From positions 62,001-126,000 of the forward strand of contig AQTY01000001.1 in assembly GCA_000372225.1 (NCBI GenBank): 64,000 bases of DNA. Reading direction: 5' to 3'. The notes beneath the pieces are model-generated. The model made no database searches and was not told the DNA's origin. It worked only from the letters and a program-made list of their open reading frames with translations. Numbering within the stretch: position 1 is the first letter of the stretch; every line of letters starts with the position of its first letter. Origin of the DNA: Candidatus Nitromaritima sp. SCGC AAA288-L16 (GTDB lineage Bacteria; Nitrospinota; Nitrospinia; Nitrospinales; VA-1). Below, one piece after another: positions 1 to 8,532 of this stretch. The position numbers and the translations under genes were made by a program.

Positions 1-246
1 TTTTATCTGGTAAGAACCATTAGCTAGAATCTCACGGTATTTTTTCACTAGATCATATCGAACATCAGAAACTATACGTTCTTTGTTTTTTAAAGATTTT
101 CCTTTGTGTGACTCGGACAGCGAAATCCGATCAGGTTTAGTTTCATTCCTAGTATTGCTAATAGCTTTTTTTGTTGACTTTAAAGTGAATTCTTGACCAG
201 CAGAATTTCTTTCATTGGTTTTTTGAACTATGTTTAGTTTGTTCAT
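1..246 (-). CDS. flgM: FlgM-like anti-sigma-28 factor, 3' end cut by window
   Basis: An open frame starts at the ATG at 246-244 and runs off the window edge, giving 82 residues without a stop. It begins MNKLNIVQKTNER, has a polar, probably disordered N-terminal half, then a DRISLSES segment followed by a helical stretch with RYDLVKKYREILANGSYQIK. That layout is typical of FlgM, which binds sigma-28 (FliA) until the hook is complete and is then exported. An AAAGG motif sits just upstream of the ATG. The gene lies 10 bp behind the flagellin gene on the same strand, which fits the role. The usual C-terminal sigma-binding helix lies beyond the edge, so the call is likely but not certain. Confidence 0.72.
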   Translation of the reverse strand, partial: MNKLNIVQKTNERNSAGQEFTLKSTKKAISNTRNETKPDRISLSESHKGKSLKNKERIVSDVRYDLVKKYREILANGSYQIK

Positions 247-256
247 TGTTTTACCT

Positions 257-1111
257 TTACGATGGTAGAAGTTGTATTACACCTTGTGGAAACAAGTTTG
301 CCTGCCCGATCATTGAAGACGATGATTGTACTAGAATCTGTTGTTTTGTTAAGTGAGCAAATTCTGATGCCATATCGGCATCACTTATTATTGAACCAGC
401 CGCAGTTAAATTTTCTGCGGAAGTAAGGGCATTATTTAAAGTTTTTTCGAGTCTATTTTGTGTTGAACCAAGTCGTCCTCTAATTTTGTTTAAGCTATTC
501 ATAGATACTTGCAACTCATTATTTGCTGCAACTGCACCATCCTGAGTGGTAATAGAAAGAGCGCTTAAGTTTAAACTTAGCGATGTTAGTGATGTAACAT
601 TAACAGCTGTATTTATATTAATATTGCTGTCATCTTTAGAGTCTAATCCAAATTGTAGTGACATATGATTTGATGCAGACGAGGCTAAGGTGCCATCTAA
701 CAATTTAATCCCATTAAACTCGGTGGTTTTTGAAATCCTATTCAATTCAGTCCTCATTGCATCAAATTCGAGGTTAGTTGATTGACGCTCGGTTGCTCCA
801 ATGGTACCAGTTGCGGATTGTTGCGATAATTCTCTCATTCGAATAAGAATAGAAGCTTGTTCACTGATAGCCCCATCGACAACATTGAGAAGAGATATAC
901 CTTCATTCAGGTTACGCACTCCTTGTCTTAAGGTTCTTGCATCGGACCTTAGAGCTTCGGAGGTCATCATACCTGCAGAATCATCTGCACTTTTTAGGAT
1001 TCTCTGCCCAGAAGATATGCGAGAAAAAACCTGGCTAAGTTTATTATTGTTTTCGCCTAATAAACGTTGGGCAGAATATGAAACAAGATTATTGTAAATT
1101 CGTAGAGCCAA
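257..1111 (-). CDS. fliC: Flagellin
   Basis: Structural subunit of the flagellar filament, 284 aa, exported by the flagellar type III system. The N-terminal D0/D1 region has IYNNLVSYSAQRLL, SSGQRILKSADDSAGM and MRELSQQSATGT. The C-terminal region has SAENLTAAGSIISDADMASEF and ends QANLFPQGVIQLLPS, both diagnostic of flagellin. The central variable domain is very short, so this is a minimal flagellin. I place the start at the TTG at 1111-1109 because GGAGGA lies 9 nt upstream and the family normally begins with MA(L)RI; an upstream in-frame start at 1156 would add 15 residues with no counterpart in flagellins. It is transcribed from a sigma-28 promoter at 1238-1264, and flgM follows. Confidence 0.96.
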   Translation of the reverse strand: MALRIYNNLVSYSAQRLLGENNNKLSQVFSRISSGQRILKSADDSAGMMTSEALRSDARTLRQGVRNLNEGISLLNVVDGAISEQASILIRMRELSQQSATGTIGATERQSTNLEFDAMRTELNRISKTTEFNGIKLLDGTLASSASNHMSLQFGLDSKDDSNININTAVNVTSLTSLSLNLSALSITTQDGAVAANNELQVSMNSLNKIRGRLGSTQNRLEKTLNNALTSAENLTAAGSIISDADMASEFAHLTKQQILVQSSSSMIGQANLFPQGVIQLLPS

Positions 1112-1151
1112 TGTTCTGATTCCTCCATGAAACAGAAAAACGGATATTGAG

Positions 1152-1198
1152 CTCACATTGATACTACATTCCTAATCTGAGAATATTTTTAATGTGAG
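1152..1198 (-). promoter_or_regulatory. Stem-loop in flagellin mRNA leader
   Basis: CTCACATT at 1152-1159 and AATGTGAG at 1191-1198 form a perfect 8-bp inverted repeat with a 31-nt loop. It lies inside the roughly 120-nt leader between the predicted transcription start and the flagellin start codon. It could stabilise the messenger or act in post-transcriptional control; no function is shown. Confidence 0.4.
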
Positions 1199-1237
1199 GA
1201 TATGCGGGTTAGTCTCCATACTATCCCACAACTGTTT

Positions 1238-1264
1238 AGTACGGCAAATAATGATATTACTTTA
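1238..1264 (-). promoter_or_regulatory. Sigma-28 (FliA) promoter of flagellin
   Basis: On the minus strand the sequence reads TAAAGTAA (1264-1257), 11 nt, then GCCGTACT (1245-1238). The enterobacterial FliA consensus is TAAAGTTT-N11-GCCGATAA, so the spacing is exact and the most conserved parts, TAAAGT and GCCG, match. Transcription would start near 1231, about 120 nt before the flagellin start codon. Confidence 0.72.
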
Positions 1265-1425
1265 GCGATAAACCTGTTAAAAAATATTTTTTTCACTTAC
1301 AACTAATAAACCTATATTCTAGAGTGATTTAAAGTTAACCATCACACGCATTAATATTATAGGTAGAAGATGAGATGCCGTATTATTAATCCATACTCCA
1401 ACAAACTATTTAAATAGGGAGATCA

Positions 1426-1632
1426 ATGAATAACATACTTAATGTTGATGGAATTACTTGCGAGCATTGCGTTGATACAATAAAAGAAGCTGTGGGAATC
1501 CTAGATGGGGTATTCAGCGTTGACGTGGATATAGAAAAAAAACAAGTCGTTGTGGAGTATGATGAAAAACTGGCGAAAGCAGAAGATTTAATAGATAAAA
1601 TAGAGGAGGTCGGGTTTCAGATCAGAATGTGA
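1426..1632 (+). CDS. Heavy-metal-associated (HMA) domain protein, CopZ-like
   Basis: A 68-aa single-domain protein with the beta-alpha-beta-beta-alpha-beta pattern of HMA metallochaperones. The metal-binding motif GITCEHC puts the two cysteines at residues 12 and 15. Such proteins carry Cu(I) to copper-exporting P-type ATPases in the cytoplasm; metal specificity cannot be read from sequence alone. An AGGGAG ribosome-binding site lies upstream of the ATG. No copper ATPase or copper regulator is adjacent, so the partner is elsewhere in the genome. Confidence 0.9.
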   Translation: MNNILNVDGITCEHCVDTIKEAVGILDGVFSVDVDIEKKQVVVEYDEKLAKAEDLIDKIEEVGFQIRM

Positions 1633-1674
1633 GTTTTTCAACTGTATTTTAAATGGTAGGTTTTTTTACATTCT

Positions 1675-2397
1675 TCAGTCGCTGACTTTAACCCCGTGGT
1701 GAATTGAAACAATGCCAAAGGTAAGCTCTGCGAAAGACACTTTTTTAAAACCGGTCTTTTCGATCCATTCAACGAATTTTTTTTGGTTAGGAAAATTGGC
1801 TACCGACTCGGGAAGGTAAGTATAGGCATTTGAATGACCAGAAATAAGGTTACCTATTTTAGGTAAAATGAGATTAAAATACCACCCATAGACTGCATGG
1901 AGGAATTGATTTTGAGGTACGGAAAATTCAAGAATAACAACCCTACCACCAGGCTTTAGCACGCGATAAAACTCTCTCAGTCCAATTTGCATATTGGCAA
2001 AATTTCTAATTCCAAAAGCACATATAACTCCATCAAAACTTTCATTTGCAAAAGGAAGGTACTCACCGCTTCCTATTTGAAAAGAAATTAATTTATCATA
2101 ATTGTTCTGAGTGACTTTAGTTCTCCCAAGATCTAGCATGCACTGACTGAAATCTATTCCAAAAATTCGAACTGAAAGATTTCGACTCGCAATTTCCATG
2201 ACTATATCGCACGTACCTGTAGCAACATCTAAAATATGATCCCTTCCAATTGGATCAAGTAAGTCAACAGCTCGTTTTCTCCAGTATTTATCTTGCCCCA
2301 CGCTAAGTAGCCGATTTAAAAAATCATATCTGGGGGCTATAGATGTGAACATCTCTCGAGTTTGTAGTGTAAACGTTGTGGTATCTTCTATAATCAT
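1675..2397 (-). CDS. ubiE: UbiE/MenG C-methyltransferase of quinone synthesis
   Basis: SAM-dependent methyltransferase of 240 aa, the usual UbiE/MenG length, acting on demethylmenaquinone and/or the ubiquinone precursor. Family signatures are YDFLNRLLSVGQDKYWR near residue 25, the SAM-binding loop ILDVATGTCDI, FGIRNFANMQIGL, and VLKPGGRVVILEFS. The SAM loop reads VATGT where many relatives have VAGGTGD. No other quinone gene is nearby, so which quinone is methylated cannot be decided here. No clear Shine-Dalgarno sequence precedes the ATG. It is convergent with the copper-chaperone gene. Confidence 0.93.
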   Translation of the reverse strand: MIIEDTTTFTLQTREMFTSIAPRYDFLNRLLSVGQDKYWRKRAVDLLDPIGRDHILDVATGTCDIVMEIASRNLSVRIFGIDFSQCMLDLGRTKVTQNNYDKLISFQIGSGEYLPFANESFDGVICAFGIRNFANMQIGLREFYRVLKPGGRVVILEFSVPQNQFLHAVYGWYFNLILPKIGNLISGHSNAYTYLPESVANFPNQKKFVEWIEKTGFKKVSFAELTFGIVSIHHGVKVSD

Positions 2398-2576
2398 GAT
2401 TTGGGATAGGAGTGAATTAAACGAGTATTTTTATTTAAGTTTTTTAATTCTATCATTCGAATTTAGTTGCATCAATAATAGTAAATTAGATTGATCGGTA
2501 TCATGAATATAAAACGTCTCACTTATGATACAACAGTAGCATTGAAGTACAGATAACTCGCATGGAGAAAAAATAA

Positions 2577-3123
2577 ATGAAAAATGTACTTATTCCTTTA
2601 GCTCCTGGGTTTGAAGAAATCGAGACTATTACTGTCGTGGATATACTCAGGAGGTGGTGCCAGAGTATCTACTGCTGGTATAGTTGACGGGATTATTGAA
2701 GGCTCACGAGGGGTTAAACTCCTTGCAGATGAATCTATTAAAAATATTAATTCTGAAAAATATGATTTGTTGATTCTACATGGTGGGCAACCTGGAACAG
2801 ATAATTTAAAAAAAGACCCTAGAGTCACTACACTTTTAAACGAAATGGAAAGTAAAAAGAAATTAATAGGTGCAATTTGTGCAGCACCAATTATTTTAGA
2901 GGAAAATGGAATCCTCAGAAAACGTAAACGAACTAGTCACCCATCGGTCAAAGAAGCATTATTAGGGGATTTGTATAAAGAGGACAGGGTGGTGGTTGAC
3001 CATAACATTATAACTAGCCGTTCTCCAGGGACTGCAATGGAATTCGCTTTCACGTTGGTGGAAATCCTCTTTGGGAAGGATCGCGTAATACTTGTTAATA
3101 ACGGTGTTTTAGCCAATATTTAA
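2577..3123 (+). CDS. DJ-1/PfpI family protein (YajL-like), reading frame interrupted by +1 shift
   Basis: Members of this family are cysteine-dependent chaperone/deglycase-like proteins. The gene starts at the ATG at 2577 (GGAG 9 nt upstream) with MKNVLIPLAPGFEEIET, which carries the conserved acidic residue. Around 2649-2658 the frame must change by +1 to continue into ARVSTAG, SRGVKLLADE, LHGGQPGTDNL and AICAAPIILEENG with the nucleophile cysteine. Without the shift translation stops after about 36 codons. The junction is CTC AGG AGG TGG, two tandem AGG arginine codons that also spell a Shine-Dalgarno sequence. A separate start at 2611 would give 170 aa but lose the first strand and the acidic residue. 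It is either a frameshifted gene, a programmed shift or a base error; family assignment itself is secure. Confidence 0.85.
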
Positions 3124-3276
3124 CATGCTTCAAAGCCTCTAAAGCCTAAATTACTTGTGTCATAAACAAATTCTTCAAATACTTGAATCTTTTTTATTTC
3201 TATTGCTATCTTAAAGGAAAAAAAATACTTATTCCTAACTGACTTTAGGCTTTATTCTCACTAGTGGAATTTAAAA

Positions 3277-3477
3277 ATGCAAATAAATATTTATAGTAAT
3301 AAAATTTTGACCAATGTCGTGCCAAAACTTTACGCAAATAAAGAAAAATCTAGATCGGGCAGATGTAATCATTGCGGGGGCACTTTTAAAAATGAATCAG
3401 ATATGGAAGTCTGTATCATGTGTTCTCGTGAATCAGATCATGCGTGCAGCGATTGCTCTCACTTCCCAAGTAAATAG
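3277..3477 (+). CDS. Small cysteine-rich (zinc-ribbon-like) protein
   Basis: A 66-aa frame with three CxxC pairs, CNHC, CIMC and CSDC, plus one extra cysteine and several histidines. This suggests one or two zinc sites. There is no signal peptide or membrane segment. The ribosome-binding site is weak (TGGA upstream of the ATG). I do not recognise a family. The regular CxxC spacing argues for a real gene. It is convergent with phzF. Confidence 0.55.
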   Translation: MQINIYSNKILTNVVPKLYANKEKSRSGRCNHCGGTFKNESDMEVCIMCSRESDHACSDCSHFPSK

Positions 3478-3560
3478 TTTGTAAAATTTGAAAACATCTG
3501 CACAAGTAGCATTCAAATAACAACCAAAAGTTTATTAAAGTTACCCCTCTGATTATCAGT

Positions 3561-4454
3561 TCATATACTAATCTCTCCCTTGATAAGAGTAACTGATTCA
3601 CCTCCGACTCTAATTGATTTTATTTCATCTTCGTTTTGCTTGATACAAACAAATAGTGATGATGGACGTCCAATCATATGACCTTGTTCAATAAATATAT
3701 TCCCGCAAGTCTCTTTTGATATTAACTTGTTACTAGAGAGATAAGCTCCCGCTGCACCAGCAGCACTTCCAGTAGCGGGATCTTCAGGAATTCCTAATTT
3801 GGGAGCAAAAGCCCTAGAATGAATCGTGGCATCTGGGTCAAAAGTCTGGGAAGTGAAAGCGTACAACAAATCTGTTCCTAAACTAGTCAGAAGTCGACTT
3901 AGTCTAAGAGTATCAACTGAAATTTTTTCTAAAACTTGCAATGAAGTTATGGGGACAACTAAAATAGGTAATCCTGTGGAAACAATTTGTACCGGTCGAC
4001 TACTTGAATAGATACCATCAGTAGAAATACCGAGCGCCTTACCTATCTCTTCAGAGCAATCTAAAGGGGGTTGAAATACTGGCAATAATTGATCCATAAA
4101 TAGGTGGTTCTCTTTTTCCATTTCTCTGACAGTAACTACTCCCGCCTTCAAGGCAAGTTTTATAGTGTAATCACCAGAAAGAACTTTTCCAGTATCTCTC
4201 AAAATATGAGCTGTACCCAAAGTAGGATGCCCGGCAAAAGGAAGCTCTTTTTCAGGTGTGAATATCCGAACTAAAAAATCTACTGGTAGGTTACCCGGGG
4301 GCAAGACAAACGTAGTTTCTGAAAGGTTCATCTCTTTCGCAATGTACTGCATATTTTGATCAGTTAAGCCTTCAGAGTCAAAAACTACAGCTAATGGATT
4401 CCCCCCAAATGGAATTTTCGTAAAAACGTCAACTTGATAAAAAGAGCAATTCAT
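3561..4454 (-). CDS. PhzF-family isomerase/epimerase
   Basis: A 297-aa protein with the two-lobed PhzF/diaminopimelate-epimerase-like fold. Visible signatures are the start YQVDVFTKIPFGGNPLAVV, NLSETTF with the conserved glutamate at residue 46 (the catalytic residue in PhzF), PFAGHPTLGTA, and DPATGSAAGAAGAYL. PhzF itself isomerises a phenazine precursor, but no phenazine genes are present and most relatives act on unknown substrates. It is the last gene of a minus-strand run, 15 bp after asnB. Confidence 0.9.
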   Translation of the reverse strand: MNCSFYQVDVFTKIPFGGNPLAVVFDSEGLTDQNMQYIAKEMNLSETTFVLPPGNLPVDFLVRIFTPEKELPFAGHPTLGTAHILRDTGKVLSGDYTIKLALKAGVVTVREMEKENHLFMDQLLPVFQPPLDCSEEIGKALGISTDGIYSSSRPVQIVSTGLPILVVPITSLQVLEKISVDTLRLSRLLTSLGTDLLYAFTSQTFDPDATIHSRAFAPKLGIPEDPATGSAAGAAGAYLSSNKLISKETCGNIFIEQGHMIGRPSSLFVCIKQNEDEIKSIRVGGESVTLIKGEISI

Positions 4455-4469
4455 TATGATTAAATTGGA

Positions 4470-6365
4470 TTAAAGGTTTTTGTCAATCCATTTTTTAAGA
4501 ACATAGAGTGACCATGGACGCGACCAAGAACAACGCTTATCTAAAAAATTACTCCATATTTTTTGCACGCCATCTTGAGAAATAAAATCAGGCAACTTTT
4601 CTGAGCGAGACAGCAAAACAGACTCTATCTCGGGTCTCATTTCCCCTCTCATCCAAACTTCAAACGGTAAAGTGAATCCCATTTTTTTTCTTCGCACAAT
4701 AAACTCTGGTAATTTTCTAGTTAAGGAATTTACTAATAAATGTTTAGGGATGCCTGGTTTTATTTTCATGTTCGATGGGACCGAAAACATAAGTTCAACT
4801 AACTTGTGGTCTAGTAAAGGAACCCTGATTTCAAGACCGTGAGCCATGCTCATCATGTCAGTATCTCTTAATAAGGTAGTGGCCATATAGTGAGTCATCT
4901 CAAGGTATGAGACTAAGTCCACAGTTGATAGTCTAGAGTGAGAGTCGATTAGTTCTTTTGTGTGGTTTAAGTTCTTTGTTATTTCTTTTTTTAGAATAAG
5001 AGGGTCAGAAAACAAGCTCCGCAACTCTTGTTCGCAAAATAAAGAACGAAATAAAAAATAAGCATGAGCACCGTTATATTGCCCTTTAATTAGGTGGTTT
5101 AACTTTGTGCTTTTATCTGATGGCGGCATTAAGTTAGAGGCGAGGTTGGCCAACTGTTTTCTTAAGCCTGTGGGGAGGCAATTTAGAATTTTCTTTATTT
5201 TGTTTAGCCGTGGTACTAATGAGAAAGAGTTATAACCAGCGAATAGTTCGTCACCTCCCAGTCCTGACAGCGCAACCTTTAGTCCCATATTTTTAGATGC
5301 CTGCGAAATCATGTATGTGTTTATTCCGTCAACTGTTGGCTGGTCCATGGATGCTAGGGCAGGGGATAAACTTTCTATAAGATCTCTTTCTGATAGCAGG
5401 AGTTCATGATGATTCGTTCCGAGAAGATTGGCAAATAAGGATGAATATTTAGATTCATCATAATCTTTATCTTGAAAGGTCACTGATATAGTTCGAATTG
5501 GAGTAGGGTTATTAGCTGTTATCATACTGACCACCGCACTTGAATCTATACCACCACTAAGAAAAGTTCCAATAGGAACATCACTTACAAGATGCTGTCG
5601 TGCTACCTCATCTAGACAACTTCCTATCCGTTGAACAATTTTGGTTGGGGATTGTTCTAATTTATTTTCATTAAAGGGGTCCCAGTATTTTTGAACCTTA
5701 ATTCCATGTTTATCAGCAACCAAGAAGTGTCCTGGTGGCAACTCCATTATTGAGTCTAGTATAGAGTCAATCGAACCCACACGTCCGTAGGATAAATATT
5801 GGAATATTCCAGTTGGATTTACACCGGGTTTGTCTATTTTTGATGCAAGGATGGCTCGCAACTCTGAGCTAAATATAAATATATTATTTTTTGAAAAATA
5901 ATATAAAGGTTTTATTCCTATACGATCTCGAGCAAGAACCAGTTTATTATTTGTGTCATCCCATATCGCGAATGCAAACATTCCGCGTATTTTTTTTAAG
6001 CAATCTATACCCCAAACTTCATACGATCGTAGTAGAACTTCGGTGTCGGATTTAGATCGAAATTTATATTCATGCTCTAACTCATCCTTTAATTCCCTAT
6101 AGTTATATATTTCACTATTGGTGGTTATCCATATCGTTGAATCATTATTGGACATCGGTTGATGTCCACCTTGACTAGGATCAATTATTGATAATCTCCG
6201 GTGTCCCAAATATATATTTATGCCATTTTTAGAGTTAATTTTTTTTTCCCCACGATCATCAGGTCCTCTGTGTTTTATAGCATTGAGCATCATTTGAAGC
6301 CCTTTATTTAAGCTTTCAGGTGATCTTTTTGAATTATTATCAAAAATACCGGCTATACCGCACAT
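4470..6365 (-). CDS. asnB: Asparagine synthase, glutamine-hydrolysing (AsnB)
   Basis: A 631-aa cytoplasmic enzyme converting aspartate, ATP and glutamine to asparagine. It begins MCGIAGIFDN, so Cys2 becomes the N-terminal nucleophile of the class II glutaminase domain (about residues 1-210), with HRGPDD and GHRRLSIID. The synthetase domain carries the pyrophosphate loop LSGGIDSS near residue 270 and ALSGLGGDELFAGY. The long form (over 600 aa) is common in cell-envelope or polysaccharide gene clusters, and here it follows a split transketolase, so an amide-transfer role in envelope sugars is possible. Housekeeping asparagine synthesis is equally compatible. Confidence 0.95.
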   Translation of the reverse strand: MCGIAGIFDNNSKRSPESLNKGLQMMLNAIKHRGPDDRGEKKINSKNGINIYLGHRRLSIIDPSQGGHQPMSNNDSTIWITTNSEIYNYRELKDELEHEYKFRSKSDTEVLLRSYEVWGIDCLKKIRGMFAFAIWDDTNNKLVLARDRIGIKPLYYFSKNNIFIFSSELRAILASKIDKPGVNPTGIFQYLSYGRVGSIDSILDSIMELPPGHFLVADKHGIKVQKYWDPFNENKLEQSPTKIVQRIGSCLDEVARQHLVSDVPIGTFLSGGIDSSAVVSMITANNPTPIRTISVTFQDKDYDESKYSSLFANLLGTNHHELLLSERDLIESLSPALASMDQPTVDGINTYMISQASKNMGLKVALSGLGGDELFAGYNSFSLVPRLNKIKKILNCLPTGLRKQLANLASNLMPPSDKSTKLNHLIKGQYNGAHAYFLFRSLFCEQELRSLFSDPLILKKEITKNLNHTKELIDSHSRLSTVDLVSYLEMTHYMATTLLRDTDMMSMAHGLEIRVPLLDHKLVELMFSVPSNMKIKPGIPKHLLVNSLTRKLPEFIVRRKKMGFTLPFEVWMRGEMRPEIESVLLSRSEKLPDFISQDGVQKIWSNFLDKRCSWSRPWSLYVLKKWIDKNL

Positions 6366-6487
6366 GATTTGGTTTCGCTATTTAAGATAGGAAGAATGAC
6401 TCCATATTTAAGTTCCCATAACATATATTATGTAAACTAAATATATTTAGAGAGAAAACAACGTAAAAAAATTAGGAAATGGGCTTC

Positions 6488-7435
6488 TCAGCCTTTTTTG
6501 AGCGTGTGGACTTCTTTAATTGCCTTTATAACATGATTGGCCGAAAGACCATATTTTTCATATAACTCTGGTCCAGAACCAGATTCAGCAAATTGGTCGC
6601 GAACAGCAATAGACTTTAAAGGTACTGAAATTTGGTGATTAGCCAGTGTCTGGCATACAGCATCGTTTAAGCCACCAATAATATTATGATCTTCAGCGAC
6701 AATTACAGCATTATGGCGTTTAGTTTCATTAATTATGAGACTTTCGTCTAGTGGTTTTAGAGTTGATATATTCACTATTGTTGTAAAAATTGATTCATTT
6801 TGAAGAATATCAGCTGCAATTAAACTTTCTTGAACTAAACCTCCTGTCGCGAACACCACAACATCAGTTCCTTGCTTTACGATGCTAGCTTTACCAATCT
6901 CGAACCTATAACTAGAATCATAAATACCTTTTAATTTTGGTCTCCCCAAACGAAGGTACGCTGGCCCAAAATGTTTAGATAGTGCTTTAGTCGCTTGAAC
7001 CGCTTCTTCATAATCTGCTGGTTGTATAACAGTCATATTGGGCATCGCTCGAGTATAGGCTAGATCTACAATCATTTGAGCAGAAGGCCCATCTTCTCCA
7101 ACAGCTAACCCTGTATGTGTTCCGGCTAACTTCACATTTGAATTAGAATAAGCAACGCTTACTAGAATTTGATCCATTGTCCGACCAAGAAGAAAACAAG
7201 AAAAACTAGTAGCAAAAGCAACTTTCCCTGTCCGCGCAAGTCCGGCTGCGGTGCACACCATATCACCCTCACTAATGCCCATATTAAAAAAACGCTCGGG
7301 GAATTCCTGACCAAACTTTATGGTGCGCGTGCTATCGCTAACACCTGAGTCAAGCACTACAATATTAGAGTCGCTATGTCCAAGTTCTACCAGGGCAATT
7401 CCATAGCCATCTCTTGTCGCGGCATCTTTAAACAA
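6488..7435 (-). CDS. Transketolase, C-terminal subunit (split form)
   Basis: A 315-aa protein matching the pyrimidine-binding and C-terminal domains of transketolase: MFKDAATRDGYGIALVELG, the SEGDMVCTAAGLARTGKVAF region, GEDGPSAQM and PAYLRLGRPK. Together with the gene immediately upstream it would form a complete thiamine-diphosphate enzyme moving two-carbon units between sugar phosphates. The conserved glutamate activating the cofactor lies in ISEGD. Split transketolases are typical of archaea and of many anaerobes and polysaccharide clusters. The N-terminal subunit ends 5 bp before this start. Confidence 0.93.
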   Translation of the reverse strand: MFKDAATRDGYGIALVELGHSDSNIVVLDSGVSDSTRTIKFGQEFPERFFNMGISEGDMVCTAAGLARTGKVAFATSFSCFLLGRTMDQILVSVAYSNSNVKLAGTHTGLAVGEDGPSAQMIVDLAYTRAMPNMTVIQPADYEEAVQATKALSKHFGPAYLRLGRPKLKGIYDSSYRFEIGKASIVKQGTDVVVFATGGLVQESLIAADILQNESIFTTIVNISTLKPLDESLIINETKRHNAVIVAEDHNIIGGLNDAVCQTLANHQISVPLKSIAVRDQFAESGSGPELYEKYGLSANHVIKAIKEVHTLKKG

Positions 7436-7440
7436 AGTTT

Positions 7441-8280
7441 TTATCCCTCAAGCTCTTTCAAAGCATTGTTAAGGTCTTCCTCTTTAGGGGCAACGCCATG
7501 CCAGGCTTTGTTTCCCTCCATAAAACTTACCCCTTTTCCTTTAATTGTATCTGCAATAATAACCCTAGGTTTAGTTAAATGAGTAGGCAACGAAAGTGCG
7601 GTCATAATATCATTCATACAATGACCGTTAATCCGGTGAACATCCCAGCCAAATGCCTTCCACTTATCCTCAAGCGGTTCTATGTTTTTCAAATCTACGG
7701 TATTATTGTCTTGGGCGACCTTATTGTTATCAATTACTGCGATCAGATTATTAGAATTAAACTTCGCAGCTGACATAGCAGCTTCCCATATTTGACCCTC
7801 TTGAATTTCACCATCCCCGAGAACCACATATACTTTATAATCTAATCGATCCACACGAGCACCTAAGGCAATTCCATGCCCAACACTAAGGCCCTGCCCC
7901 AAACTACCACTGGCAATCTCAACGCCTGGAGTTTTAGGGTGTGGATGTCCAGATAGAAACAATTCACTACTAATTTTTCTATATTCGTTCAGTTTTTCTT
8001 CAGGGAAGTAATCTGCTCGCGCTAAAACACAATACATAAGGGCACTTGCATGACCTTTGCTAAGGATAAATCTATCTCTTTTTGGATCGCTGGGGTTACT
8101 GGGGTCGTATTGAAGAATATCACCAAAATAAATAGCTGTAAGGATGTCAGTTGCAGATAAACTCCCACCCGGATGACCAGAACCTGCATGAAATATTACA
8201 TTTAAAATTTTTTTACGAAGTTCTTTGGCTATTTTCTCAAGTTCTGATATGTCTACTCCGGTTAAATTCGTATTTCCCAT
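7441..8280 (-). CDS. Transketolase, N-terminal subunit (split form)
   Basis: A 279-aa protein corresponding to the diphosphate-binding domain. It shows HAGSGHPGGSLSATDILTAIYF, SKGHASALMYCVL, GSLGQGLSVGHGIALG, and the thiamine-diphosphate/metal motif GDGEIQEGQIWEAAMSAA continuing to an IAVIDNN segment. It is the first gene of the run tktN-tktC-asnB-phzF, all on the minus strand with short gaps except 122 bp before asnB. Separate subunits must assemble to give activity. No full-length transketolase is in the window. Confidence 0.93.
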   Translation of the reverse strand: MGNTNLTGVDISELEKIAKELRKKILNVIFHAGSGHPGGSLSATDILTAIYFGDILQYDPSNPSDPKRDRFILSKGHASALMYCVLARADYFPEEKLNEYRKISSELFLSGHPHPKTPGVEIASGSLGQGLSVGHGIALGARVDRLDYKVYVVLGDGEIQEGQIWEAAMSAAKFNSNNLIAVIDNNKVAQDNNTVDLKNIEPLEDKWKAFGWDVHRINGHCMNDIMTALSLPTHLTKPRVIIADTIKGKGVSFMEGNKAWHGVAPKEEDLNNALKELEG

Positions 8281-8422
8281 ATAAAATATAAAAAAGGCTT
8301 AAATTAAATAGAATCGAATTAGCTTATACCACAACACCATCAACTTATACAATCTAAGAAATATTCAAGAAAAAGACGTTTTTCCCCGATAAACCTTTTA
8401 GTTCTATATATATATACGGATT

Positions 8423-8454
8423 GTTTGGTAAGGTTTAAAAGGCAAGTTTGGTAA
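8423..8454 (+). repeat. Two 9-bp direct repeats in efflux-operon upstream region
   Basis: GTTTGGTAA occurs at 8423-8431 and again at 8446-8454, 23 bp apart start to start, about two helical turns. The 335-bp gap 8281-8615 has no gene. It holds these repeats, an AT-rich palindrome at 8533-8558 and presumably the divergent promoters for tktN and the efflux operon. Paired direct repeats of this spacing often bind response regulators or AraC-type proteins; this is inference. Confidence 0.35.
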
Positions 8455-8532
8455 TTGTCTTGCGTGGGCATGAGTGTCTTTCAGTTTAAAACTCATTCCA
8501 TTTAATAAAAAATAAACAAAAGTTAAAAAAAG

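Noticed and set aside
801..1097. 98-aa frame antisense to flagellin
   Set aside because: It reads the complement of the conserved flagellin D1 region and has no ribosome-binding site or family.
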